Source of the DNA: Terana coerulea
Lineage: Eukaryota; Basidiomycota; Agaricomycetes; Polyporales; Phanerochaetaceae
NCBI GenBank assembly: GCA_024811115.1
Contig: JAKOGH010000835.1
Span: 124,001 to 188,000 of the forward strand
Length of the DNA: 64,000 nt
Reading direction: 5' to 3'
The position numbers and the translations under genes are program-made. Each line of letters starts with the position of its first letter. Within the stretch, counting starts at the first letter, position 1. The notes under the pieces were generated by a model. The model was not told the origin of the DNA. It did not search any database and saw only the letters and a list, made by a program, of their open reading frames with translations. Below, one piece after another: positions 23,646 through 34,338 of this stretch.

Positions 23646-24690
23646 ACCCTCGAATCTGCGTCGTGCTCACTGCCTTACTTTTGCTGCGGCTCAGCATGTC
23701 TCGCTGGAGCATCCTGCGCCGTTCTGCGGGATTCCACATGGCATGCAGCGGGGGCGGGACGCTAGACGTGAGCTGATACCGCAGTATATATTTGGGCGAT
23801 AGAAAAGGACCGCCGTAAGTCTGTCATCTGCATTACACCCCTCGGCCGACCGTCTCGCATCCAGCATTGCTTAAAGTCATGGTCTAAAGGACAGGTGCGG
23901 GACAACCAGACATCCCCTCATCCTCGGGCCTGCAGCGATGTGGAAGGCGTTCTCAGCGATAAACGCGTGGCGAGCGCGGTCGTCCGCCGTCCTGCCTCTC
24001 GCCTTCCTGCAAGCCCTCGCGCTGGCCCTCGAGGCGCTGCCGTCCATCTACATCTTCCGGGAAATCCGCTGCGAGGAGTACCGCGCGAGCCTGCCGCCGC
24101 ACGTGCCCGAGACGGACGTGTGCAGGTCGCTCGCGGTGCAGAAGGCGTACTCCGCGGACCTCGCGTACTTCACCGGCATCGCGACCGTGCTGAGTATCGT
24201 CGTTTCGGGCCCGTACGGGACGCTCTCAGACCTGAAAGGCCGCAAGGCAGCGATGACGCTCGCCGCGATGCTCAATGGATTAGGACATTTGTGGCTTACT
24301 CTGTGCTGTGAGCACGCTCAGTACATCACTGCAGGCGCGAAGCTGATCGTGCTTGCTGTAGCGTTCCATGCCCCGCTCCGACGACCCGCGCCGTTGCAGC
24401 TGGGTGCAGTGTTACAAGGGCTCGGAGGTGGCTTCACGGTCATGATGTCGGCCCAGAACGCGTTCATCGCCGACACGTCGGCACCGGCCGTCCGTTCGTT
24501 TTACTTGGGGTTAAGCCTGGTTCAGTACTGGATAGGTCAGGCCATCGGACCTCTCGTCAGTGCCGTGCTCCTCCGCGACGGCCGTTACACACTCAACTTC
24601 GCGTTGGCGGTCGGCTGCTGGTTGCTGTATCTCCTGTATCTGCATCTCGTCGTGCGCGAAACGCATACACCTACCACACGACCGTCGCTG

Positions 24691-25792
24691 TCGCAAAAAT
24701 CGAAAAACCTGACCAGGCATCCCAGGCTCTGAGCGCCTGATGACGCCTGATGACGCGCACGCGAGCGTCTGAGCAGGGTCTCGCAGAGGTGGGCAGTTTG
24801 GGTCAGGCCTGAGCGCTGAGCAGTCGCGGCACTATGTACAGCTTACGCGGGAACGTGTCGGTTAACACACACCACACCCGGTGCTATCGCCGCTGCAAGC
24901 ATTATGGTATGTTGGTGTCAGTCATCATAGATCTCTCTGGCTCAATATGCTTTCATACTTCAGGCACGCTGGGCGCTATCTTCCGATATTGAGTTTCACG
25001 AGACGGGCGCTCAGAGTTGCATTAACTGGTAGAAGGACTTTGAAGAATATCTTGTTTATCTTATGCGTGGAATCCTCGGTGAGCACCCCGCCGTGCTTGA
25101 TATATTTCGCACATGGGATGAGGTTCTATTTCCGAACTCTACGACTGGTTATGGTTGTCAGCAAAGGGGTGCAGGTGGTGCTCAGGGGCTCGGGAGCGAG
25201 CGAATAGGCTTGCAGGAAATGCTTGCGCAGCTAGATGAGGATGAGAGCTCTGCAAATGGACAGAGCACTGAGACGGAAGACAATTAGCATGTTAGTGACA
25301 GTCTCGCAACAACCGTTATAGTAGAATATGATATGTTTGTGTAATGAGAGTCGCTATATAACTCATAACGTTAAGTTGCAAACAAAGCCCGCGTGGATCA
25401 GTGGTAAGTTGGTCTAATGACACTTGTAGGTAATATATTTACACCGTTGGTTCAAGTCCCGCTGGTGCCCTCGGTAAATTGACCGTCTCATTAATCCAGT
25501 CTGTTGTCTATGATGTTGTGACAAGGTAACAAACTAGGTAAGTAGTTGAACGGTGGTGATTAACGTTTTTGGTGTGTCTATACGCATGCCTGGCCAAGCC
25601 GGATAGGGCCTGCTGAGGTTCCCGCAGGCTGATTAGGCCCTAGCAAGACCCGTCAGGCTGAGCAGGCCTGAGCGGAGCTGATAGCGCAGTTTAGCGTACT
25701 TTCGACCCATATCAGGCCCCCGGGCGCCTCCTTGCCTCACCAGATCTGCTGCGGCCTGATGCGGCCCCATATGGCTGTGGCGGTTTTTGCGA
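24691..25792. mobile_element. 1.1 kb insertion in MFS copy 3 with short TIRs
   Basis: The ends are TCGCAAAAAT and its inverse (right end GTTTTTGCGA). Flanking CGCTG (24686-24690) and CACTG (25793-25797) look like a 5 bp target duplication with one difference; taking one copy out joins the host gene in frame. Both subterminal zones hold repeated CAGGCCTGAGC and CTGATGACGC words. A short ORF at 25063-25287 (+) ends in an acidic tail and includes FRTWDEVLFPN; its family is unknown and it may be a relic of a transposon protein. Class undecided. Confidence 0.7.
25387..25474 (+). ncRNA. tRNA-like sequence (pol III boxes A and B) inside the MFS3 insertion
   Basis: TGGATCAGTGGT resembles an internal pol III box A and GGTTCAAGTCC is a perfect box B (GGTTCRANNCC) about 45 bases further on. 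The predicted acceptor stem does not pair (the 5' side GCCCGCG does not match the 3' side TGGTGCC), so this is a tRNA-derived relic or SINE-like head rather than a working tRNA gene. Confidence 0.45.
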
Positions 25793-26993
25793 CACTGCAG
25801 AACCACGACGCGACGCCAGGCGTCGAGAGCGACGGACGCTCGCGCATACAAAGCATCGGTCTTTTCGTGCTAAACTCGGTGGTTGAGCCGCTGAAGATCA
25901 TTTTCACTCATTTCACCATATTGCTGTCCGCGCTGGCGGGTTTTGGCATCGTCCTCGCGGTCGGCGCATTCAACCTCCTCGTTCCGTACTGTGACAGCAA
26001 GTTCGGGCTCAGTCCAAGCGATGTAAGCATTACCAACCACCAGCTCTCGCTCGATGCTGATATTAAGTGTATAGGCTGGTATTATCACCGCAGTCACATC
26101 CATCGCGCGGGCGTTCTCAGTACTTTGCATCCTGCCAATCTTCATTGCTGTATATCAACGGCTGTTCAGGCCCAAGAAGCCCGCGTCCTACGCAGACGAG
26201 GATAGAGATGAGCGGACGCCTTTGTTAAGGGAGACCAGATCAGAACCGGGTCCGACCACAGCCGAGAATGAGGTACCTGTCACTCAAGAAGCCAAAGAGG
26301 CCTCGGTCGCACAAGAGCTCGCGATCTCCCGCATTTGCCTCATCCTCGACGCTGTTGGTATGCTCATGACGTGGCGGAGCCGGAACACCCTCGAGGTCTC
26401 TCTGTGTAAGCACATTCCTGATCAACAGCCTCTTCATGTGGTTGACGACACAAAAAGCCACCGTCGTCGGCTCGCTGGGTGCACCCGCAGGTCCCTCCAC
26501 TCAAACGCTGCTCACGTTGGCGGCCCCACCTGGCGAGATAGGCCGAGTGTTTGCTGGCCTGTCCGTTCTTACGTCTGCGGCGGCAGCTCTGCGAAGCCCG
26601 GTGTTCTTCCCTCTGTTCAACGCTACATTGGAGACGACGCCTGGTGCCGTTTGGTGGCTCGCTGCGGTGCGTATTTTCTCGGGTGTTTGAGCCGCAGCTG
26701 ACTTGCTCCTCAGGCAATCTTTGGCTTCAGCAGTGTTCTTGTCTTCTGCCTTCGGCCACGTCACTTCATCCGGTCTGACAGCTCCGGAGAAAACTGAGTC
26801 TTGTAAGACAATAGTGGAGAGTTGAGCAGTAATTATAGCAGTTATAGCCTGTATCTTGCGTGAAGCCATGTGCTTTTTGTATAAAGCATTGTATTGCAGC
26901 ATAGCGAGTATTATGCAGGGTAAGGTAGAAATGAACAGCGACCTACTAGACGGTAAGTTTCGGAAAATGCAAGAGAAAATAGTGCACACACCA

Positions 26994-27911
26994 CTATGCC
27001 CTAGCAAATGGTATCTGGAAACCCGAGAGCAGCGCTCTCACCCTGTTTTGTGCACCCTCTCCCCGCTCCTTCGTGATGAAATTGATGTGCATGCCGTAGT
27101 TCTTCGGGTATGCGTCGAGGTTGTACTCAATCTGAGGGAAGAGGCCCATTGCTGAAGGCGGCAGACCAATGGAGACAACACCAGAGGCCGCGCTGGGACT
27201 GAACAAGCTCGCGCTCGGCCGGCCCAGCGGGACGCCGTTAAACTCACGCAGGCGCGGCAGCACGAACTGCGCGAACATCGCGAGGAACTCGTACATCTTC
27301 GGACCCTTCATGTCCACTTTCACGCCAATGGGCACCCCGCGCCGGACCCAGCCCTGCACCTGCTTCTTGCCGCGCGTGATCTGCACACCGTCGGTCGTGC
27401 GCTGCCCGCCGCTGTGCGCGGACGTGCCGGAGATCGCGCGGAAGGCCATCGCGGCGCCGAGCAGGTGGCTGCGGCTCTGGATCGCCTCCTTGACGTGCGT
27501 GTGCAGCTGGATGCACTCGAGCCCGACGATGTTCTCGGCTGTGACGGCGGGCATCGGGCGCCGCGTCCACGACATCGAGCCGCCAAGCGGCGGGTTGTAG
27601 CGGTGCTTCACGTACGGGTCCTCGGGGTCGTAGCGCAGCGGAATCTCGCGCGGCGGCTTCGCGTTCTTGGGCGTGTGCGTGTAGGTCATGTACATCAGGT
27701 CGTCGCGGAGGGTGGTGTGGTAGTGGTCGGCGACGCGGCTCGGGGCGGTGTCGCGCACAATAACGTTGACGTGCGGTATCGGCAGGCCATCTGCATCCCG
27801 CTTCAGGGGCTTTCGAGGGCTGAGAGCCTTTGCTCGCCTGGCTAGGAGGGCTTGGTGTCGGGCAGCCCGAGCGGCCGGGTTTGCAGCCTTCGTCACCGTT
27901 GCAGCGCTCAT
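26994..27911 (-). CDS. MRPL7: Mitochondrial large-subunit ribosomal protein uL5m (MRPL7)
   Basis: A single-exon gene of 305 residues for the mitochondrial L5 protein, which binds the central protuberance of the mitoribosome near 5S-like contacts. The ATG at 27911 gives a basic, Arg- and Ala-rich N-terminus (MSAATVTKAANPAARAARHQ) suited to mitochondrial import. The L5 fold is seen in VDMKGPKMYEFLAMFAQFVL, PRLREFNGVPLGRPS and the C-terminal IEYNLDAYPKNYGMHINFIT. An in-frame TTG further upstream (27944) is not needed. The coding strand is very GC-rich, which creates long antisense ORFs (for example 27414-27845) that are shadows. TAG stop at 26996-26994. Confidence 0.88.
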   Translation of the reverse strand: MSAATVTKAANPAARAARHQALLARRAKALSPRKPLKRDADGLPIPHVNVIVRDTAPSRVADHYHTTLRDDLMYMTYTHTPKNAKPPREIPLRYDPEDPYVKHRYNPPLGGSMSWTRRPMPAVTAENIVGLECIQLHTHVKEAIQSRSHLLGAAMAFRAISGTSAHSGGQRTTDGVQITRGKKQVQGWVRRGVPIGVKVDMKGPKMYEFLAMFAQFVLPRLREFNGVPLGRPSASLFSPSAASGVVSIGLPPSAMGLFPQIEYNLDAYPKNYGMHINFITKERGEGAQNRVRALLSGFQIPFARA

Positions 27912-27944
27912 CTGTCTGCACCGAGAGTATTGAGTATTTAACAA

Positions 27945-28335
27945 GACGACATACAGTCATCATGGCTACACACCACGGGCACTGACTAGCGGTCGGGCGA
28001 GAGAGGTGGAGGGACAGAGCCAAAGTAAAGCGAACAACGCAAGTTACTTTGGCGCTCCGTGCGATGAAGAGATGACAGAAGAGGAAGGTGCTTCCCGCGC
28101 TCTATGCCAGCCAATTAAACAGGCCCGTGAGTCTCCGCGGAACAAGCTCGATGTGCAAAGTTGTCGACATGATGTTGCCGACCTCGACCCAGTATATGTG
28201 CAGAGAGGAATAGGTATGATATCTCGAATGATTGCTTTTGGCTGTAGGGAGCTCCAGTCAGTAGTAGTGAAGGTGATGTTCCCAGACAATTCTCAGAAGT
28301 TGTCTACGAATTGTCTAACTAAAATCCAACCAAGG
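27945..28335. other. Spacer between MRPL7 and amidase
   Basis: The two genes are on the same strand, so this holds the 3' end of the amidase transcript and the promoter of MRPL7. An ORF at 28006-28419 (+) overlaps the amidase last exon and is taken as a shadow. Confidence 0.35.
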
Positions 28336-30588
28336 TCAAGCGAACGTGCTTTGACCAGTCACCACAGAACTTATGATTCCCGCTCCTTCCAAAGCTGCGA
28401 ACAGGCTGAAAAGCATTAGATCCTGTGGAAGGAAAGCAGTGAGTTTACTCCACCATGTTTATAACTACAAAGATACTCACGCAGTTCTTCTGAGTTATAA
28501 AGCTGATAGTAACCGGAAGGTTCTCGGTGGTCAGAGTGATAGTTGAGTTGAAAGGAATTTCTCCAACTAAAGCAATAGTTCAGAGCTGAATGGGCAAAGG
28601 TTTACGTCAAACTTACTGGGGATGACCATGTCCGGAACTTCTGCATGCACTGCAATTCTTCCGGCACTAAACCCAAACGGTGCGCTTGGTGGGCTGCAAC
28701 AGTGCGACTGTACGTAAGCACGGACATACATTTGTCTATAAAAGACCGTACCTAATGTACCGATTGCGGTAGTTCGTCCCACCAGAGCTTTGCGGGTACA
28801 AGAAGATGGCGTTCGCACACGTCTCCTTGTTCGTGCCATTCAGGACAGTGTCCTGGAACCAGTTCATGAACACCGTCTTGTTCGCGATCGCCTCCGCCTT
28901 GCGCGTCGTCGGGTCCAGCGTGCGGCCATAGCTCCACCGCGCCAGCGGCGCCGGGTCGATGAACGGGCTCTGGCCGTTGTGGGACGCCTTGAAGTCGGCG
29001 ATGAAAGGGTCGGCGACGAGCGCGATCTGGTCGAGCGTGATGAGATCCGCGTACGTCGTGTTCAGCACCGTGCGGAGCGGCGGCGGCGGGTTGGAGACGT
29101 TGGCGATCAGCGGGCTGCTTTCGTTCCATAGCGTTGTGAGGTTGATCTCCGTACGGGTGGTGTTCAGGAACTGCTCGAGTTTCTGGATGAAGGTGTTGAA
29201 CATTGCGTTTGCCGTGCCCGCGCGAGGTGGGTTGGAGAGGAAGCTCGAGCCCCATGTGTCCACCGGGAACAAGATTGTGGTCGGGAATTGGTTGAACTAC
29301 CGCTCGGAGTCAGTAACTGTCGCGGATGTTAGGACACTTGGCAACTTCACCTGAGTGAAGTTCTCATACCACCAGTCTCCCGCGACCTTCCAACTCTTCG
29401 CATCCCTCGCGAAAATACCCGCTGTGTCCAGCTCGGTAGACAGAGGCATGACGTCGTCCAGCACGACGGCCCCGTGCGAGGGCCGGTTGCCAAACACCCC
29501 GTTCGCACCCGCCGGTCCACGCATCGACCCGCCCGTGTCGCTCCCGACGGCATAGTCCAGCCACGGATACGCCGCGACGCTCGTCCCCGACCCCGTCGAC
29601 GACGAGCTCCCGTCCTGATAGCCATCGCCCCGCGGGTTGTACGGCGCGTGGTAGTCGACCCAGTCGTCCGTCGCCGTCTCGCCATTCGCGAACTGCGACG
29701 CTTTCGCCTTCGCGACAATCACGGCGCCGCCGTCGATGAGGCGCTGGATCGCGGGCGCCGTGGCCGTCTTTGGCGGATACTGCTGGAAGAACGCGCGGTT
29801 GCCGCAGCCCGTGCGGAGGCCCTTCACGTCGAAGATGTCCTTGACGGCGATGCGGGCGCCAGCGAGGGGCTTGGATGCACTCGGGGTGAAGTACAGACGG
29901 GAGGGAACTGCGACGCTCTCAGTCGCTGCACCGTCGATGTGCGCCGAAAGCTGCGCGAAGCCGCCATTTCCGTCAGGGACAGTTCCATACAAAAACGACT
30001 GGTTCTCGTCGCTGTACAGGCGCCATACTGCAAGATGGTTCAGTTTGAGGTTCGAGACCTCTACATATACTTGCACAGCTTACCTTCGAAGACATCACCA
30101 GTGGTCGAGTCTACCAAGTATGGTCCTGAAGGTACCGATTTGCTCAGATGTGTCGTGACCGACGAAAGGACGACATCAACGCCGTTTCCTAGGCTTAGCC
30201 GTGGAATCGACTTGGATGACACAAATAGCCCTACTCGAGATGGTTAACAGAAGCATAACAAGCATGTTCCATTCCACTAACCCGTGAGGAAGGATGGTGT
30301 CCATACATCATCCGCAGCCTCGTTTTTCTTGACAAGCTGGGATAGGTCGCTGGCTGTGAAACTGTTACCCGACGCGCTGACGAAGGTGAACGGGACCAAT
30401 GGACCGTTGGACCTCAAGAAGGCAGACTCGAGCCCAAGGCTGAGCTGCGCCACCGGCGTGGGCGGGACGAAGTACGACACCCCGCCGAGCACGACCGTCA
30501 TCCCGGATGACGCAACCAGGCTTTTCGCGCGGGCGGCCCATGGGTTGCTGAACGCAAGCGCGAGCAGAGCGCCGCCGAAGAGCTTCAT
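28336..30588 (-). CDS. Secreted amidase-signature hydrolase
   Basis: An amidase signature enzyme of 641 residues that hydrolyses amide bonds through a Ser-cisSer-Lys triad. Seven exons agree in phase: 30588-30282, 30230-30084, 30027-29351, 29296-28752, 28693-28617, 28566-28481 and 28422-28336. A signal peptide opens the protein ([20 protein letters not shown]). The catalytic Lys lies in [13 protein letters not shown] and the two serines in [20 protein letters not shown] followed by GGSMRGPAG. Potential N-glycosylation sites (NFT, NTT, NLT, NVS, NGT) fit secretion. The first 190 or so residues before the triad region are an extra N-terminal domain common to fungal secreted amidases. TGA at 28336-28338. 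Substrate unknown. Confidence 0.85.
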
Positions 30589-33197
30589 GGCTGCCTTTGC
30601 ACCCTCCTTCGCGGTCGTGCCTCACTTTATATGCGACCGCACCTGCCCCGTCGACCAGGCAGATGACCGAGCGCCGCGTGGGCATGGGAAGGCCGGCTCA
30701 GACGGAAGGCCTCTTCCATGCCGTCGCCACTGCTGACTCTTGCGCTCGACGCGTCGACGGACGGGCCAGCTCAAGTGGCAACACGCGTTCTTGTACGTGA
30801 CGATTGCAGCCGCTGCCGATATCGTCGCCGGCATTGGGAGCAATGAACATGAAACACTTGAATGCGAGATCGATAGAAGGTAATCGTCGAGTCCTCGCCA
30901 GCTCATGATGGCGGACGCCGGCCATAAGCCATGTTCCTTGATTCCTTGACTGTAGAGATAAGAGGAACGAGGCCGAGCATGATCTAATTCGCCTATCGCC
31001 AGGATAACGTACTGGGAGGTGTGTATACAACCAGGCACAATGCTCTGAGAGTCGAAGACATCTGCAAGCCAGATAAGTAGCAGTCAGCTGCTGAGAGAGT
31101 TATCAAGGGATCCTGGCGCACCTAGCGCGGAGAACATGCATGCTATGAGTTCCCGCGTGCAGGTCCGGAAACGGGAGAAGTGCCAACTGAGTTCTGGGAT
31201 CCAATGGAAGGGTTATGCCGGGGAGACAGTCTCATTTTCTGCATGAGTACCGCTATGTTTCAGGAGACGTCGGCCATGCAGGGAGTAGGACCTAGTAAGT
31301 TCTCATTACATGAGCGAAGCGGCGGCCCGCCAGATGATGATAAGGAATGCTCTGCGTGAGACGTCCGGTAAGTCGTTTAAGGATACTTGGCGTATAGGTA
31401 CCCGTTGACGGTCGAGGTTGGCCCTGTCTGATATATAGCTCTGCGGAGGAACTTGAGTCGGACTGCTAAAACCAAGCTAAAACGGGTTATGTGGCATGTG
31501 TTCGTTCACAGAAACCGAGCGCTTTCTTCATGTGCATATAGGATGTTGCGGGCACGTTTTGTACACAGCGAGAGGATATAGGGGACGGCAAACGAGCACA
31601 TTGAACCTTGTGGATGGCGGTAGTGGTGGAGTATACCCTCGATTGTTCGAGCCCGATCGGCGCCCTGAAGCAATCGTGACAAGAACCGCCCTATTCAGGT
31701 AAGGCGGTGATGGCGCATCAAGCCCTCAGCAACCCCTAGCGTAAGGGTTAGTTGCTCGGCATCCCTGCGGCTGTTCTATGGTGTTCCGAGCAAGGCGCGC
31801 AGGTGCGCAGGGCGGGAGTGGGGCGCTAAAATGTAAAATACTCAGTTCATGTGCTCTCCCGCGTATAGGCTAGCAGTAGCCTGTGTAGAATAAGACATGC
31901 ATACCTGTCAAACTGTAATAAATTATAAGGACACGAGGATGTTCTACTTTATTTGTATTGCGTGCGCATGCAGGGTATATACCCAATATAGAATGTGGCA
32001 GCCACAGCTAAAGGAGAGGAGGCACTTACCAAGATTTGTTTCTGTATGTGAGGCCGCAGAAATATAGCTTTAGTGCGGTAAGAATATTTGAAAATATTAT
32101 TCCCATTTTTAATTTTCTATACAGGCTTGTGCTCCAATGTGGCTTACTTACAAAGAGCCCCGACAAGCCTCTGTAAAGGGCAATGTCGGGGCGCCATCAA
32201 ACCGACGCTTATGGATCAGAGGCGGAGCACGAAAACTGGCCTCACTCGCTCCTTTGCCGTCCGTCGCCGTGCTCAACATGAAGGATGTGACGATGCATCG
32301 TCACATCAGCCAGATGCGCGCCAATCGGGCTCGAACAATCGAGCGGCCACTCGTAGTGGTGGTCGGAGGTAAGAATGGTAAGCGCCGACGTCTGTTCACT
32401 TGGTCAGTTGGCTCAGAGGCCACCATCAAAACGTATTCAACATTAAATGGAGCATCGTACAGAATATGGACAGAAAATGACTGTGGCTACTGACACAAGA
32501 GTTCGCTCTTGCGATGTTTACCATGTGGAACGCTTGGAGCAACGAGTAGCGCAGTTTCTCCATCTGATCGAGCAACAGCAATGCGGGGCCCGAGGACGAC
32601 TAGGGTCGGCTGGTGACCGGTGATATTTAATTGCTGTGTACATTTGGAGGCCCGGTGCATGATCGCGCAGTAGAAAACCTCACCACTGACGTTTATACTG
32701 ACGTAGGGTAAAATATTATAGCAACCGAAGATGGGAAGGGCCCAGGGCCCTTGGGTCGATGGCAAGAAGTGAACGAAGGCCTTTGCAATTTGAGGTCGAT
32801 CCAAAGTATAACAATGAACGCACTAAGGGGTCCGGTCAAGCAAGCTGAGGATATTACATATGTAAGGACAAATACAGAAGAAGGACGCGGACCTGATTCG
32901 CTTTATCTGCATGTTCGAGAGTACGATACACTGGTATGCACCGCGGTGAGATCTTCAAGGTCGCAGCGAGCCTGAGAGCCGGCACACAAAAGTATGGCTT
33001 GGCTTGATGCGGCTCAGGGCGGCCTAGGACGGCGTAGGGAGCGCATCAGACCGTCCCACTGATGGTGGAGCTCGTCCATGGCAGTGTACATTGAATAGCA
33101 GAGCCACTGCAAATGGAGGAGGCAGATTTGCGGTATAAAAGGGCCTGTAATCCTGCACAGTATGCCAGACTTCAAGCCACACCCATTTCTATAAGCC
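30589..33197. other. 2.6 kb gene-free region
   Basis: No supported gene. The first few hundred bases must carry the amidase promoter. ORFs such as 30622-31038 (-) and 32137-32493 (+) have no recognisable domain. A 26 bp inverted pair at 31638-31663 and 32318-32343 (TCGATTGTTCGAGCCCGAT core) brackets about 650 bases and may mark the ends of a degraded element. The small secreted-protein promoter lies at the right end. Confidence 0.4.
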
Positions 33198-33881
33198 ATG
33201 TTCACGAAGAGTACGTACCACGTCTTGCTCTCGTGGTACAGAACGACTCTGACCACCGAAAACACCGCTTTGTCCGCCGTGCTCATGACCCAGCTTGCAT
33301 CCTCGGAGCCCTCGCCCTGGCTTCCTCTACCCTCGCCGCCAGGCTGACTCTTCACAAGCGGGCTCCAACTTGCGACGAGACGCTTGGCGCCGTCTGCGAT
33401 AACATGTCCGCTCTCCAGTGCGCAGCCAACCTGGTACGTCAAACCCAGTTTGCAGCCCGACTTGGAGGTGGGCGCAACGCAAGCCTGTACGCTGACAGGG
33501 ATTGTTTGCACGACCCCCAGGCCACCGATTCAATGAGCGAAGATGAAGATGGCCGGCTCAACTTCTCCGGACAGATCAATGCGGAGGACGGAACCTGCAC
33601 CGTAAGCGTAAATTGACCTCGGGTGCGGTCAAAACTCACAACTGTTTCGCAGTGCTCCTGCACCTGCCCTGATGGGAGCCAATGCCTCTTCGACTCCGAC
33701 GATGCGTACATTGATTTCATGACTGGCATCACGACTTGCACGGATGATGAACACCCTGGTATGTTTTTATCCGAATTAATATCACATTAAGTGCCAAAAT
33801 TCTGATCATCGTACCTTTACAGGGGAGGACACCAACCCTGCGAATGCGTCTCCTAGCACGATCAGATGCAACATTGACTGA
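33198..33881 (+). CDS. Small secreted cysteine-rich protein
   Basis: A 161-residue secreted protein of unknown function. Four exons join in phase: 33198-33210, 33294-33601, 33653-33758 and 33823-33881. Exon 1 supplies only MFTK and part of one codon; exon 2 completes a signal peptide (TCILGALALASSTLAA). The mature part opens with a KR site (LTLHKRAPTC) that suggests Kex2 processing and holds about a dozen cysteines, many in a CTCSCTCPDGSQC-like cluster formed across the exon 2/3 junction. The arrangement is that of small secreted, effector-like proteins of basidiomycetes. A shorter exon 2 (with an intron at about 33450) is possible but not needed, since the frame is open. Confidence 0.7.
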
Positions 33882-34338
33882 GAGGAGGAGATGGCAGACA
33901 AGTTGACTATGGATGACGCAGCTTGATGTCAATGTATACTATCACTTGTACACCATATGCAACATTCTTGTTGTGTTTCTGTGAGTTCTCGCCCACAAAC
34001 CAGCGCACGAGCCCTTCACAGGAAAGGTATCCGGCGATGCAAGCCCGACGTCTCTGTATACTCGTGAATACACATCGCAATACTCGGAGCTTACCAAGAT
34101 AAATTTAAGACAAATACGGACTGCCAGAGCATGTAGCAGCTTGGTTGGCTCATGAATGCGGACACGGCTGGCCAATGATGGGAAGGGCAATCTGATCTGA
34201 TGTAATAGTACAAGTGCTCCTGCCATGGAGACAAACCAATCTCTGCCTTGACTCAAGCCGTATTGATAATTCTTGTCTTTGAAACGCCACCCGTCGAGGA
34301 TACTGGAGATACGTTTCCGGCCCCAATCTGAATGGCCT

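Larger units (their letters stand above)
23938..26797 (+). pseudogene. MFS transporter, tandem copy 3, interrupted by an insertion
   Basis: The frame begins MWKAFSAINAWRARSSAVL and keeps motif A as GTLSDLKGRK. Intron 1 starts at GTGAGC near 24308, and exon 2 continues to RETHTPTTRPSL at 24690, where a 1.1 kb insertion (24691-25792) intervenes and brings a stop at 24730. Past the insertion the coding sequence resumes in the matching frame (QNHDATPGVESDGRSRIQ), with all later exons and splice sites sound: the junctions are near 26022/26074, 26405/26458 and 26667/26714, and the TGA is at 26795-26797. Apart from the insertion the gene looks functional, so the disruption may be recent. A truncated protein with only the N-terminal helices is all that could be made. 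Confidence 0.85.

Noticed and set aside
25387..25474. A functional tRNA gene
   Set aside because: The acceptor arm does not pair and no clear anticodon arm is visible.
18382..26797. A biosynthetic gene cluster around the MFS array
   Set aside because: No polyketide, peptide or terpene backbone gene and no tailoring enzymes lie nearby; only transporter paralogues and repeats.
27244..28023. Long minus-strand ORF in another frame over MRPL7 (and plus-strand ORF 27414-27845)
   Set aside because: These are GC-rich shadows of the uL5m coding frame, with low-complexity Arg/Ala translations.
30622..31038. 138-codon ORF upstream of the amidase
   Set aside because: It overlaps the presumed promoter, has no domain or signal, and lacks the codon pattern of its neighbours.
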